A DNA stretch of 64,000 nucleotides from Flavobacterium hydrocarbonoxydans (GTDB taxonomy: Bacteria; Bacteroidota; Bacteroidia; Flavobacteriales; Flavobacteriaceae), in contig NZ_WSTB01000002.1 in NCBI RefSeq assembly GCF_009789235.1, positions 62,001-126,000 on the forward strand. Reading direction: 5' to 3'. The notes below the pieces were generated by a model that saw only the letters and a program-made list of their open reading frames with translations, did no database searches and was not told where the DNA came from. The position numbers and the translations under genes are program-made. Shown piece after piece: positions 25,464 through 34,507 of this stretch. Position 1 is the first letter of the stretch. Each line of letters starts with the position of its first letter.

Positions 25464-25937
25464 CTACTTACGCAGCTGCATTTTTCTTCTTATCGAATCG
25501 ACATTTACTCTTTTTAAGGCCTGCTTTTTTAGAGAGTCATTTATTTGTTCTTTCGATTTGCCTTTATTGGCGATTTTTTCTTTTTTATCGTCAATTTTGA
25601 CTTTTTTCTCTAAGCTTTTTTTCTCTTTTTCGAGTCTGGCATTTATCGTATCAAACATATCTTTGTACGAGTTATAATCAGCAGCATAATACATATTACT
25701 TTGTGTAAACTGCAGACTATCTACTTTATATTTTCTGAAAATGAATTTGGTTGAACTGGTTTCATTAGAATCCAACACCAGTGGATTTTGATATTTTATA
25801 GCTTCTAACAAAGACAAATCATACATGATATCGAGCATTTTTTGTTTCTCAATAAGATTTGCCGGCTCTTTTACCAACTCTTTTTTGCAGCTTACCGAAA
25901 GAAACAAAACCAATATTATTAGCACCAAGTTTTTCAT
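25464..25937 (-). CDS. DUF4296 domain lipoprotein
   Basis: The 157-residue protein has a lipobox L-S-V-S-C (Cys17) and then a DUF4296 domain (L-I-E-K-Q-K-M-L-D-I-M-Y-D-L-S-L-L-E-A). The C-terminal tail is a long, very lysine-rich coiled helix. Function is unknown. It is the third gene of a tight minus-strand operon: mannosyltransferase, dihydroorotase, then this gene, with 9-base gaps. The same order occurs in many Flavobacteriaceae as far as I recall. Confidence 0.88.
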   Translation of the reverse strand: MKNLVLIILVLFLSVSCKKELVKEPANLIEKQKMLDIMYDLSLLEAIKYQNPLVLDSNETSSTKFIFRKYKVDSLQFTQSNMYYAADYNSYKDMFDTINARLEKEKKSLEKKVKIDDKKEKIANKGKSKEQINDSLKKQALKRVNVDSIRRKMQLRK

Positions 25938-25946
25938 ATCAGCCTC

Positions 25947-27287
25947 TTATCTGTCAAACAATAATCGTTCACCTGCACGAACATCTTTTACTTTGAAATT
26001 ATTATAAACCAATTCTCCGTTTACAAAAGTATGCGTGATTCTGGATTTAAAAACAAAACCTTCAAATGGAGACCATCCACATTTAGACAAAATATTATCC
26101 GAATTCACACTCCATGGCAAACTTGGATTCACAATAACCAAATCAGCGAAGTAACCTTCTTTGATAAAACCTCTTTTTTCTATTTTGAAAAGTTTGGCCG
26201 GATTATGACACATTTTCTCCACGATTTTCTCAATAGTAATTTTACCCTGATGATGCGCCTCAAACATTGCTACAACAGCATGCTGTACTAATGGCCCGCC
26301 TGAAGGAGCATTTAGATAAGGCTGACTTTTTTCTTCTTTTGTGTGTGGCGCATGATCCGTTGCAATAACATCAATACGGCCATCGTTCAACGCTTTCCAA
26401 AGTTCTTTTCTGTCAGCAGCCGTTTTTACAGCTGGGTTCCATTTTATTAAATTACCTTTTGTTTTGTAATCTTCATCGGTAAACCAAAGATGATGCACAC
26501 AAACCTCAGCCGTGATTTTTTTATCTTCTAATGGAATTTTATTCGTAAACAACTCCATTTCTTTCGCTGTCGAAAGATGAAATATATGCAAACGTGCTCC
26601 CGTTTTTTTCGCCAAAGCCACCGCTTTTGATGACGAAATGTAACAAGCCTCAGCACTTCTGATCAAATGATGAGCCGTTACTGGAACATCGTCACCATAT
26701 TGTTCTTTGAACTCTTTTAAATTGTTCTGAATCGTAGTTTCATCTTCGCAATGCACAGCGATTAACATAGGCGTACTAGAAAATATTTTTTCTAGAGTAG
26801 CTTCGTTATCTACCAGCATATTTCCGGTTGAAGAACCTAAAAATATCTTGATTCCCGCAACATTTCTTGGATTCGTTTTTAAAACTTCCTCCAGATTATC
26901 ATTGGTCGCTCCCATCATAAACGAATAATTCGCAAATGATTTTACCGCTGCGATCTGATATTTATCTTCAAGTATTTCCTGAGTAACAGCATTAGGAACT
27001 GTGTTGGGCTGCTCGATAAAAGAGGTAATTCCTCCTGCAACAGCTGCTCTGGATTCAGACTCAATATCTCCTTTATGTGTTAGGCCTGGCTCTCTAAAAT
27101 GCACCTGATCATCAATAGCACCCGGAATCAAATAATTTCCTTCGGCATCAATTACTTTAATATCAGAAGATTTCAGGCTGATACTATCCGCAACTTCTAC
27201 AATTAAGTTGTTTTCAATCAACACATCGCCTTCGAAAATTGATCCTTCGTTTACAATTTTAGCATTTTTTATTAAAATCCTATTCAT
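25947..27287 (-). CDS. pyrC: dihydroorotase
   Basis: The enzyme cyclises carbamoyl aspartate to dihydroorotate in pyrimidine synthesis. The 446-residue protein is an amidohydrolase barrel. The metal-binding motif is D-Q-V-H-F-R-E-P-G (about 59-67), an H-C-E-D metal/substrate site lies mid-protein, and A-T-D-H-A-P-H-T supplies a later metal ligand. The type is the class I dihydroorotase usual in Bacteroidota rather than the shorter E. coli PyrC. It lies in an operon between a glycosyltransferase and a DUF4296 lipoprotein. Confidence 0.93.
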   Translation of the reverse strand: MNRILIKNAKIVNEGSIFEGDVLIENNLIVEVADSISLKSSDIKVIDAEGNYLIPGAIDDQVHFREPGLTHKGDIESESRAAVAGGITSFIEQPNTVPNAVTQEILEDKYQIAAVKSFANYSFMMGATNDNLEEVLKTNPRNVAGIKIFLGSSTGNMLVDNEATLEKIFSSTPMLIAVHCEDETTIQNNLKEFKEQYGDDVPVTAHHLIRSAEACYISSSKAVALAKKTGARLHIFHLSTAKEMELFTNKIPLEDKKITAEVCVHHLWFTDEDYKTKGNLIKWNPAVKTAADRKELWKALNDGRIDVIATDHAPHTKEEKSQPYLNAPSGGPLVQHAVVAMFEAHHQGKITIEKIVEKMCHNPAKLFKIEKRGFIKEGYFADLVIVNPSLPWSVNSDNILSKCGWSPFEGFVFKSRITHTFVNGELVYNNFKVKDVRAGERLLFDR

Positions 27288-27296
27288 GTTTTGGTA

Positions 27297-28022
27297 TTAT
27301 AATGTATTGAATAATTTTTTTAATCGAAGTGAAATTACTCCTAAAATCGCTTCTTTAATAATGGCATTGCTCATTTTCGAAACACCTTTAGTTCTATCCG
27401 TAAAAATAATTGGAACTTCGGTAATTTCAAATTTAGCGCAATACGTTCTGTATTTCATTTCAATCTGGAAAGCATATCCAACAAATTTAATTTTGTTCAG
27501 ATTGATTTTTTCCAGGACCTCTCTTTTATAACAAACAAAACCTGCTGTAGCATCGTGAATTTTCATTCCGGTAATAAATTTTACATATACCGAAGCAAAA
27601 TACGACATCAAAACTCTGCTCAAAGGCCAGTTTACCACATTTACACCCGTAACATAACGAGAACCAATAGCTAAATCTGCCCCGCCAAAATGACAAGCAT
27701 CAAATAATTTTTCGAGATCATTTGGATTGTGCGAGAAGTCAGCGTCCATTTCGAAAATAAAATCATATTTACGTTCCAGTGCCCATTTAAAACCATGAAC
27801 ATACGCTGTACCAAGACCTGATTTTTTAGCTCTTTTTTCTAAAAATAACCGTTCAGGAAATTCTTCCTGTAGGGCAACCACTTTATTCGCAGTATGATCC
27901 GGCGAATTATCATCTATAATTAAAAGATGAAAAGGTTTATGTTGCGAAAGCACTGCACGTACAATGCTTTCAATATTTTCAATCTCGTTGTAAGTGGGAA
28001 TTATGACAATACAATCATTCAT
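27297..28022 (-). CDS. polyprenol monophosphomannose synthase-like GT2
   Basis: This 241-residue family 2 glycosyltransferase resembles dolichol/polyprenol-phosphate mannose synthase, which loads a lipid carrier with mannose. The N-terminus I-I-P-T-Y-N-E-I-E-N-I, the metal-binding D-A-D-F-S-H (DxD type) and the acceptor loop T-S... replaced by D-A-T-A-G-F-V-C-Y-K are visible. No C-terminal membrane segment is present. I used the ATG at 28022 (M-N-D-C-I-V-I-I-P-T-Y-N); the longer frame runs into the divergent promoter. It is first in the operon with pyrC. Confidence 0.9.
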   Translation of the reverse strand: MNDCIVIIPTYNEIENIESIVRAVLSQHKPFHLLIIDDNSPDHTANKVVALQEEFPERLFLEKRAKKSGLGTAYVHGFKWALERKYDFIFEMDADFSHNPNDLEKLFDACHFGGADLAIGSRYVTGVNVVNWPLSRVLMSYFASVYVKFITGMKIHDATAGFVCYKREVLEKINLNKIKFVGYAFQIEMKYRTYCAKFEITEVPIIFTDRTKGVSKMSNAIIKEAILGVISLRLKKLFNTL

Positions 28023-28112
28023 TTTTCTGAGTAATTTCAACGCAAAAGTAAACTTTTTATGCCATTTCATTCATAATAAATGTATAATAAAAGTATTGAA
28101 ACAAAAAATTAC

Positions 28113-28120
28113 TAATTTTG
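28113..28120 (+). promoter_or_regulatory. -7 element (TAATTTTG)
   Basis: TAATTTTG fits TAnnTTTG and lies 7 bases before the DUF4271 ATG, which implies a nearly leaderless transcript. A TTG at 28096-28098 is closer than the usual spacing. Confidence 0.45.
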
Positions 28121-28127
28121 TAACGCT

Positions 28128-28799
28128 ATGATTGAACAACTTCATCCCCGAATACTCGAAAACAAAGATTGGGCAACACTCTTATTTGTGTTATCCTTTG
28201 CTATTGTTGCTATTACTAAATCTACGTACGAAACGAGATTTGGTGAATTTAGCAAACTTATCTTCTCAGACAAATATGCCAAAATTTATCGTGACACAAG
28301 TCATTTAAAAGGGAGTTTTATTGTAGGATTGTTTTTAGTGCAAATTGTTTCGTATGCTTTTTTTATTCAGCTTACGATGCACACTTTTGGCTATGCCGAA
28401 AAAACAGACTGGCTGTTATTTATTCAAATCTCGACCATTTTACTGTACTTTATCCTTGGAAAATATCTGATTGAGAAAATCGTAGCAACTTCTTTCAATA
28501 TAGACGAATTTGTGGAGCTTTTTAACTTACAAAAAGTAACTTATCGATCTTATATTGGCTTATTGATACTTCCTGTCAATGCTTTTTTGTTCTATTCTGA
28601 CACAATCTCGAAAAACATACCGCTAGTAATTATAGGGGTTTCGCTGTGCATTAGCCTTTACTCCTATTTTATTTCAATAAAAACCTATCAAAATGTAATA
28701 TTCGGCAAGTTATTTTATTTTATTTTATATCTTTGCGCACTTGAAATAGCCCCTTATTATTTTATATATTATTGGATTACAAAAGGGGGGGCTTGGTAA
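28128..28799 (+). CDS. DUF4271 integral membrane protein
   Basis: The 223-residue protein has about six hydrophobic segments, consistent with a polytopic inner-membrane protein, and matches the DUF4271 family of Bacteroidota. Function is not established. Its end overlaps the longest hemD frame, but the likely hemD start is 12 bases after its stop. The pair DUF4271-hemD is divergent from the mannosyltransferase-pyrC operon. Confidence 0.85.
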   Translation: MIEQLHPRILENKDWATLLFVLSFAIVAITKSTYETRFGEFSKLIFSDKYAKIYRDTSHLKGSFIVGLFLVQIVSYAFFIQLTMHTFGYAEKTDWLLFIQISTILLYFILGKYLIEKIVATSFNIDEFVELFNLQKVTYRSYIGLLILPVNAFLFYSDTISKNIPLVIIGVSLCISLYSYFISIKTYQNVIFGKLFYFILYLCALEIAPYYFIYYWITKGGAW

Positions 28800-28810
28800 A
28801 TGTTTATAAT

Positions 28811-29560
28811 ATGAAAGTGAAAACAATTTTGGTGTCACAGCCTGAACCTAAAGTGGAAAATTCCCCTTACTTTGAGCTCCAACAAAAACACAAAATAAAA
28901 ATTGATTTCAGATCTTTTATTCATGTGGAAGGTGTTAGCGCAAAAGAGATTCGATTACAAAAAATCGATCTTAATCATTACAGTGCAATCATTTTGACGA
29001 GTCGTAATGCGGTGGATCATTTTTTTAGAGTAGCAGAAGAAATGCGCTACAAAGTCCCTGAAGGCTTGAAATATTTTTGTCAATCTGAAGCGGTTGCCTT
29101 TTATCTGCAAAAATATGTAGTGTACAGAAAACGTAAAATTTACGTGGGTGCAAAAGATTTTGCTGATTTGTCTCCACTAATCAAAAAATATAAAGACGAA
29201 AAATTCCTGCTTCCGGCATCTGATCAATTAAATGCAGATGCTCCTATCACGCTTAATAACTTAAAAGTAGATTGGACTCAGGCGATTTTTTACAAAACAG
29301 TAATGAGCGACTTGTCTGATTTGGCAGATGTTTATTATGATGTCTTAGCCTTTTTCAGTCCAACCGGGATAAAATCTTTATACAAAAACTTCCCGGATTT
29401 TAAGCAAAACGACACCCGAATTGCTGTTTTTGGAAGCACAACTCAAAAAGAAGCTTTGGACCACGGCTTAAGAATTGATATTCTTGCTCCCACTCCTGAA
29501 ACTCCTTCAATGACAATGGCTTTAGAAAAATATATTATCGAAGCAAACAAAGGAAAATAA
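28811..29560 (+). CDS. hemD: uroporphyrinogen-III synthase family protein
   Basis: This 249-residue protein has the two-domain HemD fold, which closes hydroxymethylbilane to uroporphyrinogen III in haem synthesis. I-L-T-S-R-N-A-V-D-H-F-F near residue 65 and F-F-S-P-T-G-I-K-S-L near residue 190 are the paired motifs expected in HemD (T/S-S-x-N/G-x). Sequence is weakly conserved in this family, so the assignment rests on these motifs and size. I used the ATG at 28811 (M-K-V-K-T-I-L-V-S-Q-P); the longer frame overlaps the DUF4271 gene. Confidence 0.82.
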   Translation: MKVKTILVSQPEPKVENSPYFELQQKHKIKIDFRSFIHVEGVSAKEIRLQKIDLNHYSAIILTSRNAVDHFFRVAEEMRYKVPEGLKYFCQSEAVAFYLQKYVVYRKRKIYVGAKDFADLSPLIKKYKDEKFLLPASDQLNADAPITLNNLKVDWTQAIFYKTVMSDLSDLADVYYDVLAFFSPTGIKSLYKNFPDFKQNDTRIAVFGSTTQKEALDHGLRIDILAPTPETPSMTMALEKYIIEANKGK

Positions 29561-29573
29561 TCCTTTAAAATAC

Positions 29574-29593
29574 ATCCCGATAGCTATCGGGAT
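29574..29593. repeat. 20-bp perfect palindrome CCCGATAGCTATCGGG
   Basis: A perfect palindrome with core CCCGATAGCTATCGGG follows hemD. A 14-bp core copy (CCGATAGCTATCGG) is present at 35734-35747 upstream of uppP. Confidence 0.8.
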
Positions 29594-29595
29594 TA

Positions 29596-29635
29596 AAATT
29601 CCAAATTCCAATTTTACGATTGGGATTTGGAATTT
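29596..29635 (+). terminator. TTCCAAATTCC-family hairpin after hemD
   Basis: A 17-bp stem with two wobble or mismatched pairs (AAATTCCAAATTCCAAT with ATTGGGATTTGGAATTT) is followed by Ts. Four relatives lie at about 30193-30285, 31181-31232, 43047-43085 and 43753-43795. Confidence 0.65.
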
Positions 29636-29713
29636 TTATTTTTAAGCCATTATACCTATATTTGATTTCTATTTTAAACCAAATAAACCCAAAATAGTTT
29701 CAAATCGAAAGTT

Positions 29714-30184
29714 ATGAAAATCAATTCTCTCTTAATCGAAATTGACGGTATCGACAAAGAAATTCTTCGCTATCTAATGGATGATGCCCGAAAACCAATC
29801 TTGCAAATTGCCAATAAAATAGGTATTTCTGGAGCAGCGATTCATCAGCGTTTAAAAAAACTGGAAACTTCTGGAGTAATTTCAGGATCAAAATTCACCG
29901 TTAACCCAAAAGTATTAGGCTATAACACTATGGCATTTATTGGCGTTTATCTGGACAAAGCTTCCCGAAATTCTGAAGCCGTAAAAGATTTAAAAAAGAT
30001 TCCCGAAGTTCTGGAATGCCACTATACTACCGGAAACTGGTCTGTTTTGATAAAAATCATCTGTCGCGATAACGAACACCTAATGCAGCTTCTAAACACT
30101 AAAATTCAGGCTATTGAAGGTGTTTCAAGAACCGAAACCTTTATTTCATTGGATCAGCAGATTGACAGGCAGATTCAATTGTAA
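29714..30184 (+). CDS. Lrp/AsnC family transcriptional regulator
   Basis: The 156-residue regulator has an N-terminal helix-turn-helix (I-D-G-I-D-K-E-I-L-R-Y-L-M-D-D-A-R-K-P, then I-G-I-S-G-A-A-I-H-Q-R-L-K-K-L) and a C-terminal RAM/AsnC ligand domain (about 75-150). Lrp-type proteins respond to amino acids or their products and bind DNA as octamers or dimers. The target is not apparent: the gene stands alone between hairpin repeats. The helix following the HTH (L-E-T-S-G-V-I-S-G) is the usual dimer linker. Confidence 0.93.
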   Translation: MKINSLLIEIDGIDKEILRYLMDDARKPILQIANKIGISGAAIHQRLKKLETSGVISGSKFTVNPKVLGYNTMAFIGVYLDKASRNSEAVKDLKKIPEVLECHYTTGNWSVLIKIICRDNEHLMQLLNTKIQAIEGVSRTETFISLDQQIDRQIQL

Positions 30185-30192
30185 AATAAATT

Positions 30193-30285
30193 CCAATATT
30201 TAAATTCCAAATCCCAAGAAAAAAATAAAAAAAAATCCAAATCCCAACAAAATTGGAATTTGGAATTTAATTTTATTTGGAATTT
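30193..30285. repeat. TTCCAAATCCC hairpin cluster between convergent genes
   Basis: AAATTCCAAATCCCAA words on the left face TTGGAATTTGGAATTT on the right across an A-rich centre. It lies between the convergent Lrp and zinc peptidase genes and could end both transcripts. Confidence 0.6.
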
Positions 30286-30970
30286 AATTTCTTCTTCCTC
30301 CCATATAAATTGAAACATAGTACAACAACGTTGCAATGGAACCAATAGCCGCTACAACATACGTTCTTGCCGCCCATTTTAAAGCATCTTTTGCCCCTGC
30401 CTGCTCTTGCTGATTCAACATTCGTTTGTTTTCTAACCAGGCCAATGCACGATTACTAGCATCATATTCTACAGGTAATGTTACAATCGAAAACAATGTT
30501 GTTGCGGCAAAAATGATAATTCCAATCAATAACAAAGGTGGAAAAGTACGAATCATTAAAATTCCTGCTAATAAAATCCATTGCATATAACTGGAGGCAA
30601 CGCTTACAACTGGCACCAATTTAGAACGCATTGTGAGCCATTCATATCCAATCGAGTGCTGCACGGCATGACCGCATTCGTGAGCTGCAACAGCTGCTGC
30701 CGCTACACTTCGGTTATTATAAACGGCTTCGCTTAAATTCACGGTTTTATCCGTAGGATTGTAATGGTCCGTCAATTGTCCCGGTGTCGAAATCACTCTT
30801 ACATCACGAATTCCGTTATCAGCAAGCATTTTCTCAGCAATTTCAGCACCGCTCATTCCATTTTGCAAATGCAGTTTCGAATACAATTCGAATTTACTTT
30901 TTAATTTTGAACTTACTAACCAGCTGAAAAGCATAATAAGTCCTGCCAGAATTAAATATCCACTTCCCAT
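30284..30970 (-). CDS. neutral zinc metallopeptidase (YugP-like)
   Basis: The 228-residue integral membrane protein belongs to the Zn_peptidase_2 family. The zinc-binding helix H-E-C-G-H-A-V-Q-H lies near residue 95. A membrane segment is present at the very N-terminus, with two or three more around 125-180 and at the C-terminus. The natural substrate of the family is unknown. The gene is single; a hairpin cluster lies at its 3' end. Confidence 0.9.
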   Translation of the reverse strand: MGSGYLILAGLIMLFSWLVSSKLKSKFELYSKLHLQNGMSGAEIAEKMLADNGIRDVRVISTPGQLTDHYNPTDKTVNLSEAVYNNRSVAAAAVAAHECGHAVQHSIGYEWLTMRSKLVPVVSVASSYMQWILLAGILMIRTFPPLLLIGIIIFAATTLFSIVTLPVEYDASNRALAWLENKRMLNQQEQAGAKDALKWAARTYVVAAIGSIATLLYYVSIYMGGRRN

Positions 30971-31133
30971 ATTTATGTTTTTTAAATTGTTTTATTTTAA
31001 GAATAATCTACAATTTACGAACCATTTTTCTAAAATGCCAAAATGACACAGAACTTTAGATTTTAATTATGAATCATTTATAAAATCCCAAAGCAAAAAC
31101 AAAAAATCACAACGAAAACGAATTGTTAAGAAC

Positions 31134-31179
31134 CGCCACGAATTCACGAATTAATTTAAAAATTCGTGAATTCGTGGCG
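31134..31179. repeat. GCCACGAATTC perfect hairpin
   Basis: A 19-bp perfect stem (31134-31152 with 31161-31179) surrounds an 8-base loop, followed by nine or more As. A looser copy of the same words lies at 51893-52098. A TTCCAAATCCC-type hairpin follows at 31181-31232, just past the leuS stop codon on the minus strand. Confidence 0.85.
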
Positions 31180-31247
31180 AAAAAAAAATCCCAAACCCCA
31201 ATCGTAAAATTGGAATTTGGAATTTAAAAAGTTTGAAATTTATTTGG

Positions 31248-34200
31248 TTATCCAACCAAATTAATAATCTTCCCTGGAACGATAATCACTTTATTTGGTG
31301 TTTTACCATCCAATTGTTTTTGAGTTCTTTCGTCTTTCATGATGATTTCCTCGATTTGTTCTTTGGTTAAATCCAAAGGCAATTCAATCGTGAAACGCAT
31401 TTTTCCATTGAAAGAAACCGGATATTCTTTATTAGTCTCCACTAAATGTTTTGCATCAAAAACCGGAAAAGCTACTGTAGCAATTGACTCTTTGTTTCCT
31501 AATTGCGACCATAGTTCCTCAGCAATGTGCGGTGCGTAAGGCGAAACCAAAATCGCTAACGGTTCAAGAATTGCTCTTGAATGACAGTTTTGCGTTGACA
31601 ATTCATTCACACAAATCATAAACTGAGAAACCGATGTATTGAAAGAGAAATTCTCTATATCATCAGCCGCTTTTTTGATGGTTTTATGTAATGATTTTAA
31701 GTTGTCTTTTGTTGGTTCGTCGTTGTTTACGATTAAACCGTTATTTTCATCAAAATACAAACGCCATAATTTTTTCAGGAAACCAAATACTCCCGAAATT
31801 CCGGCAGTATTCCAAGGTTTTGCCTGCTCTAATGGTCCTAAAAACATTTCGTACAAACGTAAGGTATCAGCACCATATTCGTTACAAATATCATCCGGAG
31901 TTACCACATTGTATTTTGATTTTGACATTTTTTCGACTTCGCGACCTACAATGTATTTTCCGTTATCTTCGGTGATAAATTCTGCATTCGCGTAATCTTC
32001 TCTCCAAGCTTTGAATTTTTCAATATCTAATTCATCAGATGAATTTACCATTGAAACATCAGTGTGTATTGGTTGAAAATTATAATCAATACTCACATCT
32101 ATATAATTGTCCTTACCAACAATTTCTTTTATTCTTTTTTCAAAACTAGTTTTAAGCTGATCAATAGCAGAATAAACTGATTCAGTCGCTGTTTCTTCAT
32201 TAAGATCCTTAATTAAATTTTTAGAAATGAATACTGGAGACTTAGCAACCTCATTTTTTAAAATTTCATCAAAATCTGATGTATTAAAGTTTAATGTAAA
32301 ATAATTTCTATAAACAAAAGCACTAGTTCCTAAAATCATTCCCTGATTAATCAGTTTTTTGAATGGTTCTTCGGTTGGCGCAAAACCTTTGTCTTTTAAG
32401 AATTTATTCCAGAAACGAGAATACAATAAGTGTCCGGTTGCGTGTTCGCTACCTCCAATGTATAAATCTACACTTTCCCAATATGCCAAAGCTTCTTTAC
32501 TGGCAAATTTGTCTTCGTTGTGCGCATCCATATAACGCATCCAATACCAGGAACTTCCCGCCCAACCTGGCATGGTGTTCAATTCAAGAGGAAAAATTTC
32601 GTTATTATCAACCAAATCAGTATTGACAACTTCATTGTTTTTAGTATCCCAAGCCCAGATTGTTGCGTTTCCTAACGGAGGCAAACCATCTTCGGTTGGC
32701 AAATATTTCTCTACTTCTGGTAAAATAATTGGCAAATGTTCTACGCTGATCATTTTTGGCAAACCATTTACATAATACACCGGGAAAGGTTCTCCCCAAT
32801 AACGCTGACGAGAAAAAACAGCATCACGCAAACGGTAATTTGTTTTTCCTTTTCCTTGGTTTATATTTTCTAATTCGGCAATCACTTTCTGCGTTCCCGT
32901 TTTGTAATTTAATCCGTTTAAGAAATCAGAATCTACTAACTGAAAACCTTCTTTGGCTCCAAAAGCAGCCTCAGAAATATCTTTATCAAAAATATTCTTG
33001 ATTTCTGGCATTCCGTTTTGACCTTTGAAGAAATTAGCAAAAGCATAATCTCTCTCGTCTCCACAAGGAACCGCCATTACAGCGCCCGTTCCGTAACCTG
33101 CCAAAACATAATCACCAATCCAAACCGGAATTGGTTCTTTGGTAAAGGGATGTTCCGCATAAGCACCAGTAAATACGCCAGAAATGGTTTTTACATCGGC
33201 CATACGCTCACGCTCCGAACGTTTTGCGGTTTTTTCGATATACGCTTCAACCGTTGCTTTTTGTTCCGGAGTTGTAATTTTAGCTACCAAATCATGTTCT
33301 GGTGCCAAAGTCATGAATGTTACTCCGAAGATGGTGTCGGGTCTTGTAGTAAATACTTCTATGAAGGAGTCCTTAGTTCCTAGTCCTAAGTCAGCTTCAC
33401 TTTGTACTTTGGACTCAGGACTAAGAACTTTAAACTTAACCATCGCACCAACCGATTTTCCGATCCAGTTCCGTTGAGATTCTTTTATAGACTCACTCCA
33501 GTCGATATCATTCAAACCTTGAAGCAAACGTTCGGCATAAGCAGAAATTCGCATACTCCATTGTGTCATTTTTTTTCTTATAACAGGATAGCCTCCACGC
33601 TCCGAAACGCCGTTAACAATTTCGTCATTTGCCAAAACTGTTCCTAAACCGGGACACCAGTTTACTTCGGTTTCTGCCAAATACGTTAATCGGTATTGTA
33701 AAAGGATTTTTTCCTGCTCGTCTTTTGAAAATGCGTTCCATTCGCTTGACGAAAAAGAAACAATAGCATCATCAGAAACTGCATTTACATTCGCATTTCC
33801 TTCTTTTTCGAAAATTGCAGTCAGAGTCGAAATGTCTTCGGCTTTATCTGAATCTTTATTGTACCAGGAATTGAATAACTGAATAAAAATCCATTGTGTA
33901 TGTTTGTAATAATCCGGATTTGAAGTACGTACTTCACGGCTCCAGTCAAAAGAGAAACCAATTTTATCCAATTGTTTTCTATAACCCGCGATTTGTTTTC
34001 CTTCTTTATCAACTCCACCATCAATATTTACGCGCGTTGTATCTTCCGGACGCTGCCCTGTCTGAATGGCATATTGCTCTGCCGGTAAACCGAAACTGTC
34101 GTAACCCATTGGATGCAAAACATTGAACCCCTGATGTCTTTTGAAACGAGAATATACATCTGAAGCAATATAGCCTAGCGGATGCCCAACATGTAATCCC

Positions 34201-34334
34201 GCTCCGGATGGATAAGGAAACATATCTAAAACATAATGTTTTGGCTTTTCAGAATTATTTTTCGCAGCAAAAGTTTGGTTTTCAGCCCAATATTTTTGCC
34301 ATTTCGCTTCGATTTCGTTCGGATTGTATTTCAT
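31248..34334 (-). CDS. leuS: leucyl-tRNA synthetase with extra inserts
   Basis: This class I synthetase charges tRNA-Leu. The H-V-G-H motif lies near residue 48 and K-M-S-K-S near residue 803. The CP1 editing domain shows T-T-R-P-D-T-I-F-G. The C-terminal anticodon domain is complete. At 1028 residues it is longer than typical. An extra loop of about 20 residues at about 301-322 is encoded by a palindromic repeat (33366-33431). Another long, AT-rich segment of about 90 residues (about 671-770) precedes the KMSKS region; part of it is normal for Bacteroidota. The gene looks intact and is surely essential. Confidence 0.96.
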   Translation of the reverse strand: MKYNPNEIEAKWQKYWAENQTFAAKNNSEKPKHYVLDMFPYPSGAGLHVGHPLGYIASDVYSRFKRHQGFNVLHPMGYDSFGLPAEQYAIQTGQRPEDTTRVNIDGGVDKEGKQIAGYRKQLDKIGFSFDWSREVRTSNPDYYKHTQWIFIQLFNSWYNKDSDKAEDISTLTAIFEKEGNANVNAVSDDAIVSFSSSEWNAFSKDEQEKILLQYRLTYLAETEVNWCPGLGTVLANDEIVNGVSERGGYPVIRKKMTQWSMRISAYAERLLQGLNDIDWSESIKESQRNWIGKSVGAMVKFKVLSPESKVQSEADLGLGTKDSFIEVFTTRPDTIFGVTFMTLAPEHDLVAKITTPEQKATVEAYIEKTAKRSERERMADVKTISGVFTGAYAEHPFTKEPIPVWIGDYVLAGYGTGAVMAVPCGDERDYAFANFFKGQNGMPEIKNIFDKDISEAAFGAKEGFQLVDSDFLNGLNYKTGTQKVIAELENINQGKGKTNYRLRDAVFSRQRYWGEPFPVYYVNGLPKMISVEHLPIILPEVEKYLPTEDGLPPLGNATIWAWDTKNNEVVNTDLVDNNEIFPLELNTMPGWAGSSWYWMRYMDAHNEDKFASKEALAYWESVDLYIGGSEHATGHLLYSRFWNKFLKDKGFAPTEEPFKKLINQGMILGTSAFVYRNYFTLNFNTSDFDEILKNEVAKSPVFISKNLIKDLNEETATESVYSAIDQLKTSFEKRIKEIVGKDNYIDVSIDYNFQPIHTDVSMVNSSDELDIEKFKAWREDYANAEFITEDNGKYIVGREVEKMSKSKYNVVTPDDICNEYGADTLRLYEMFLGPLEQAKPWNTAGISGVFGFLKKLWRLYFDENNGLIVNNDEPTKDNLKSLHKTIKKAADDIENFSFNTSVSQFMICVNELSTQNCHSRAILEPLAILVSPYAPHIAEELWSQLGNKESIATVAFPVFDAKHLVETNKEYPVSFNGKMRFTIELPLDLTKEQIEEIIMKDERTQKQLDGKTPNKVIIVPGKIINLVG
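33366..33431. repeat. palindromic repeat inserted in frame in leuS
   Basis: The arms 33375-33392 and 33412-33429 are inverted copies with 16 of 18 bases matching (AGTTCCTAGTCCTAAGTC type). The element is read in frame as part of LeuRS (V-L-S-P-E-S-K-V-Q-S-E-A-D-L-G-L-G-T-K-D). Flanking protein sequence (V-K-F-K ... F-I-E-V-F-T-T-R-P) is conserved and would join without it. Confidence 0.75.
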
Positions 34335-34360
34335 TCCTGTTTTTTTATTTTAATTTAAAT

Positions 34361-34399
34361 TGTAACCCTTCCAGGGTTCCAAACCCTAGAAGGGTTACA
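34361..34399. repeat. GTAACCCTTC hairpin upstream of leuS
   Basis: An 18-bp stem with one mismatch (34361-34378 with 34382-34399) and a 3-base loop. It lies between the divergent leuS and ftsX genes, in the leuS leader. Confidence 0.75.
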
Positions 34400-34507
34400 T
34401 TTTGAGTGGCAAATTTACATTTATTGTACGAAATTTGAAACTTTGGCCGTTATTAACTTCATATAAAGAAATTCTTTATTATTTTTACCACATAATTTAA
34501 GCAAACT

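Noticed and set aside
31339..34126. Several plus-strand ORFs of 60-120 codons opposite leuS
   Set aside because: Shadows of a clearly conserved synthetase; none has family features.
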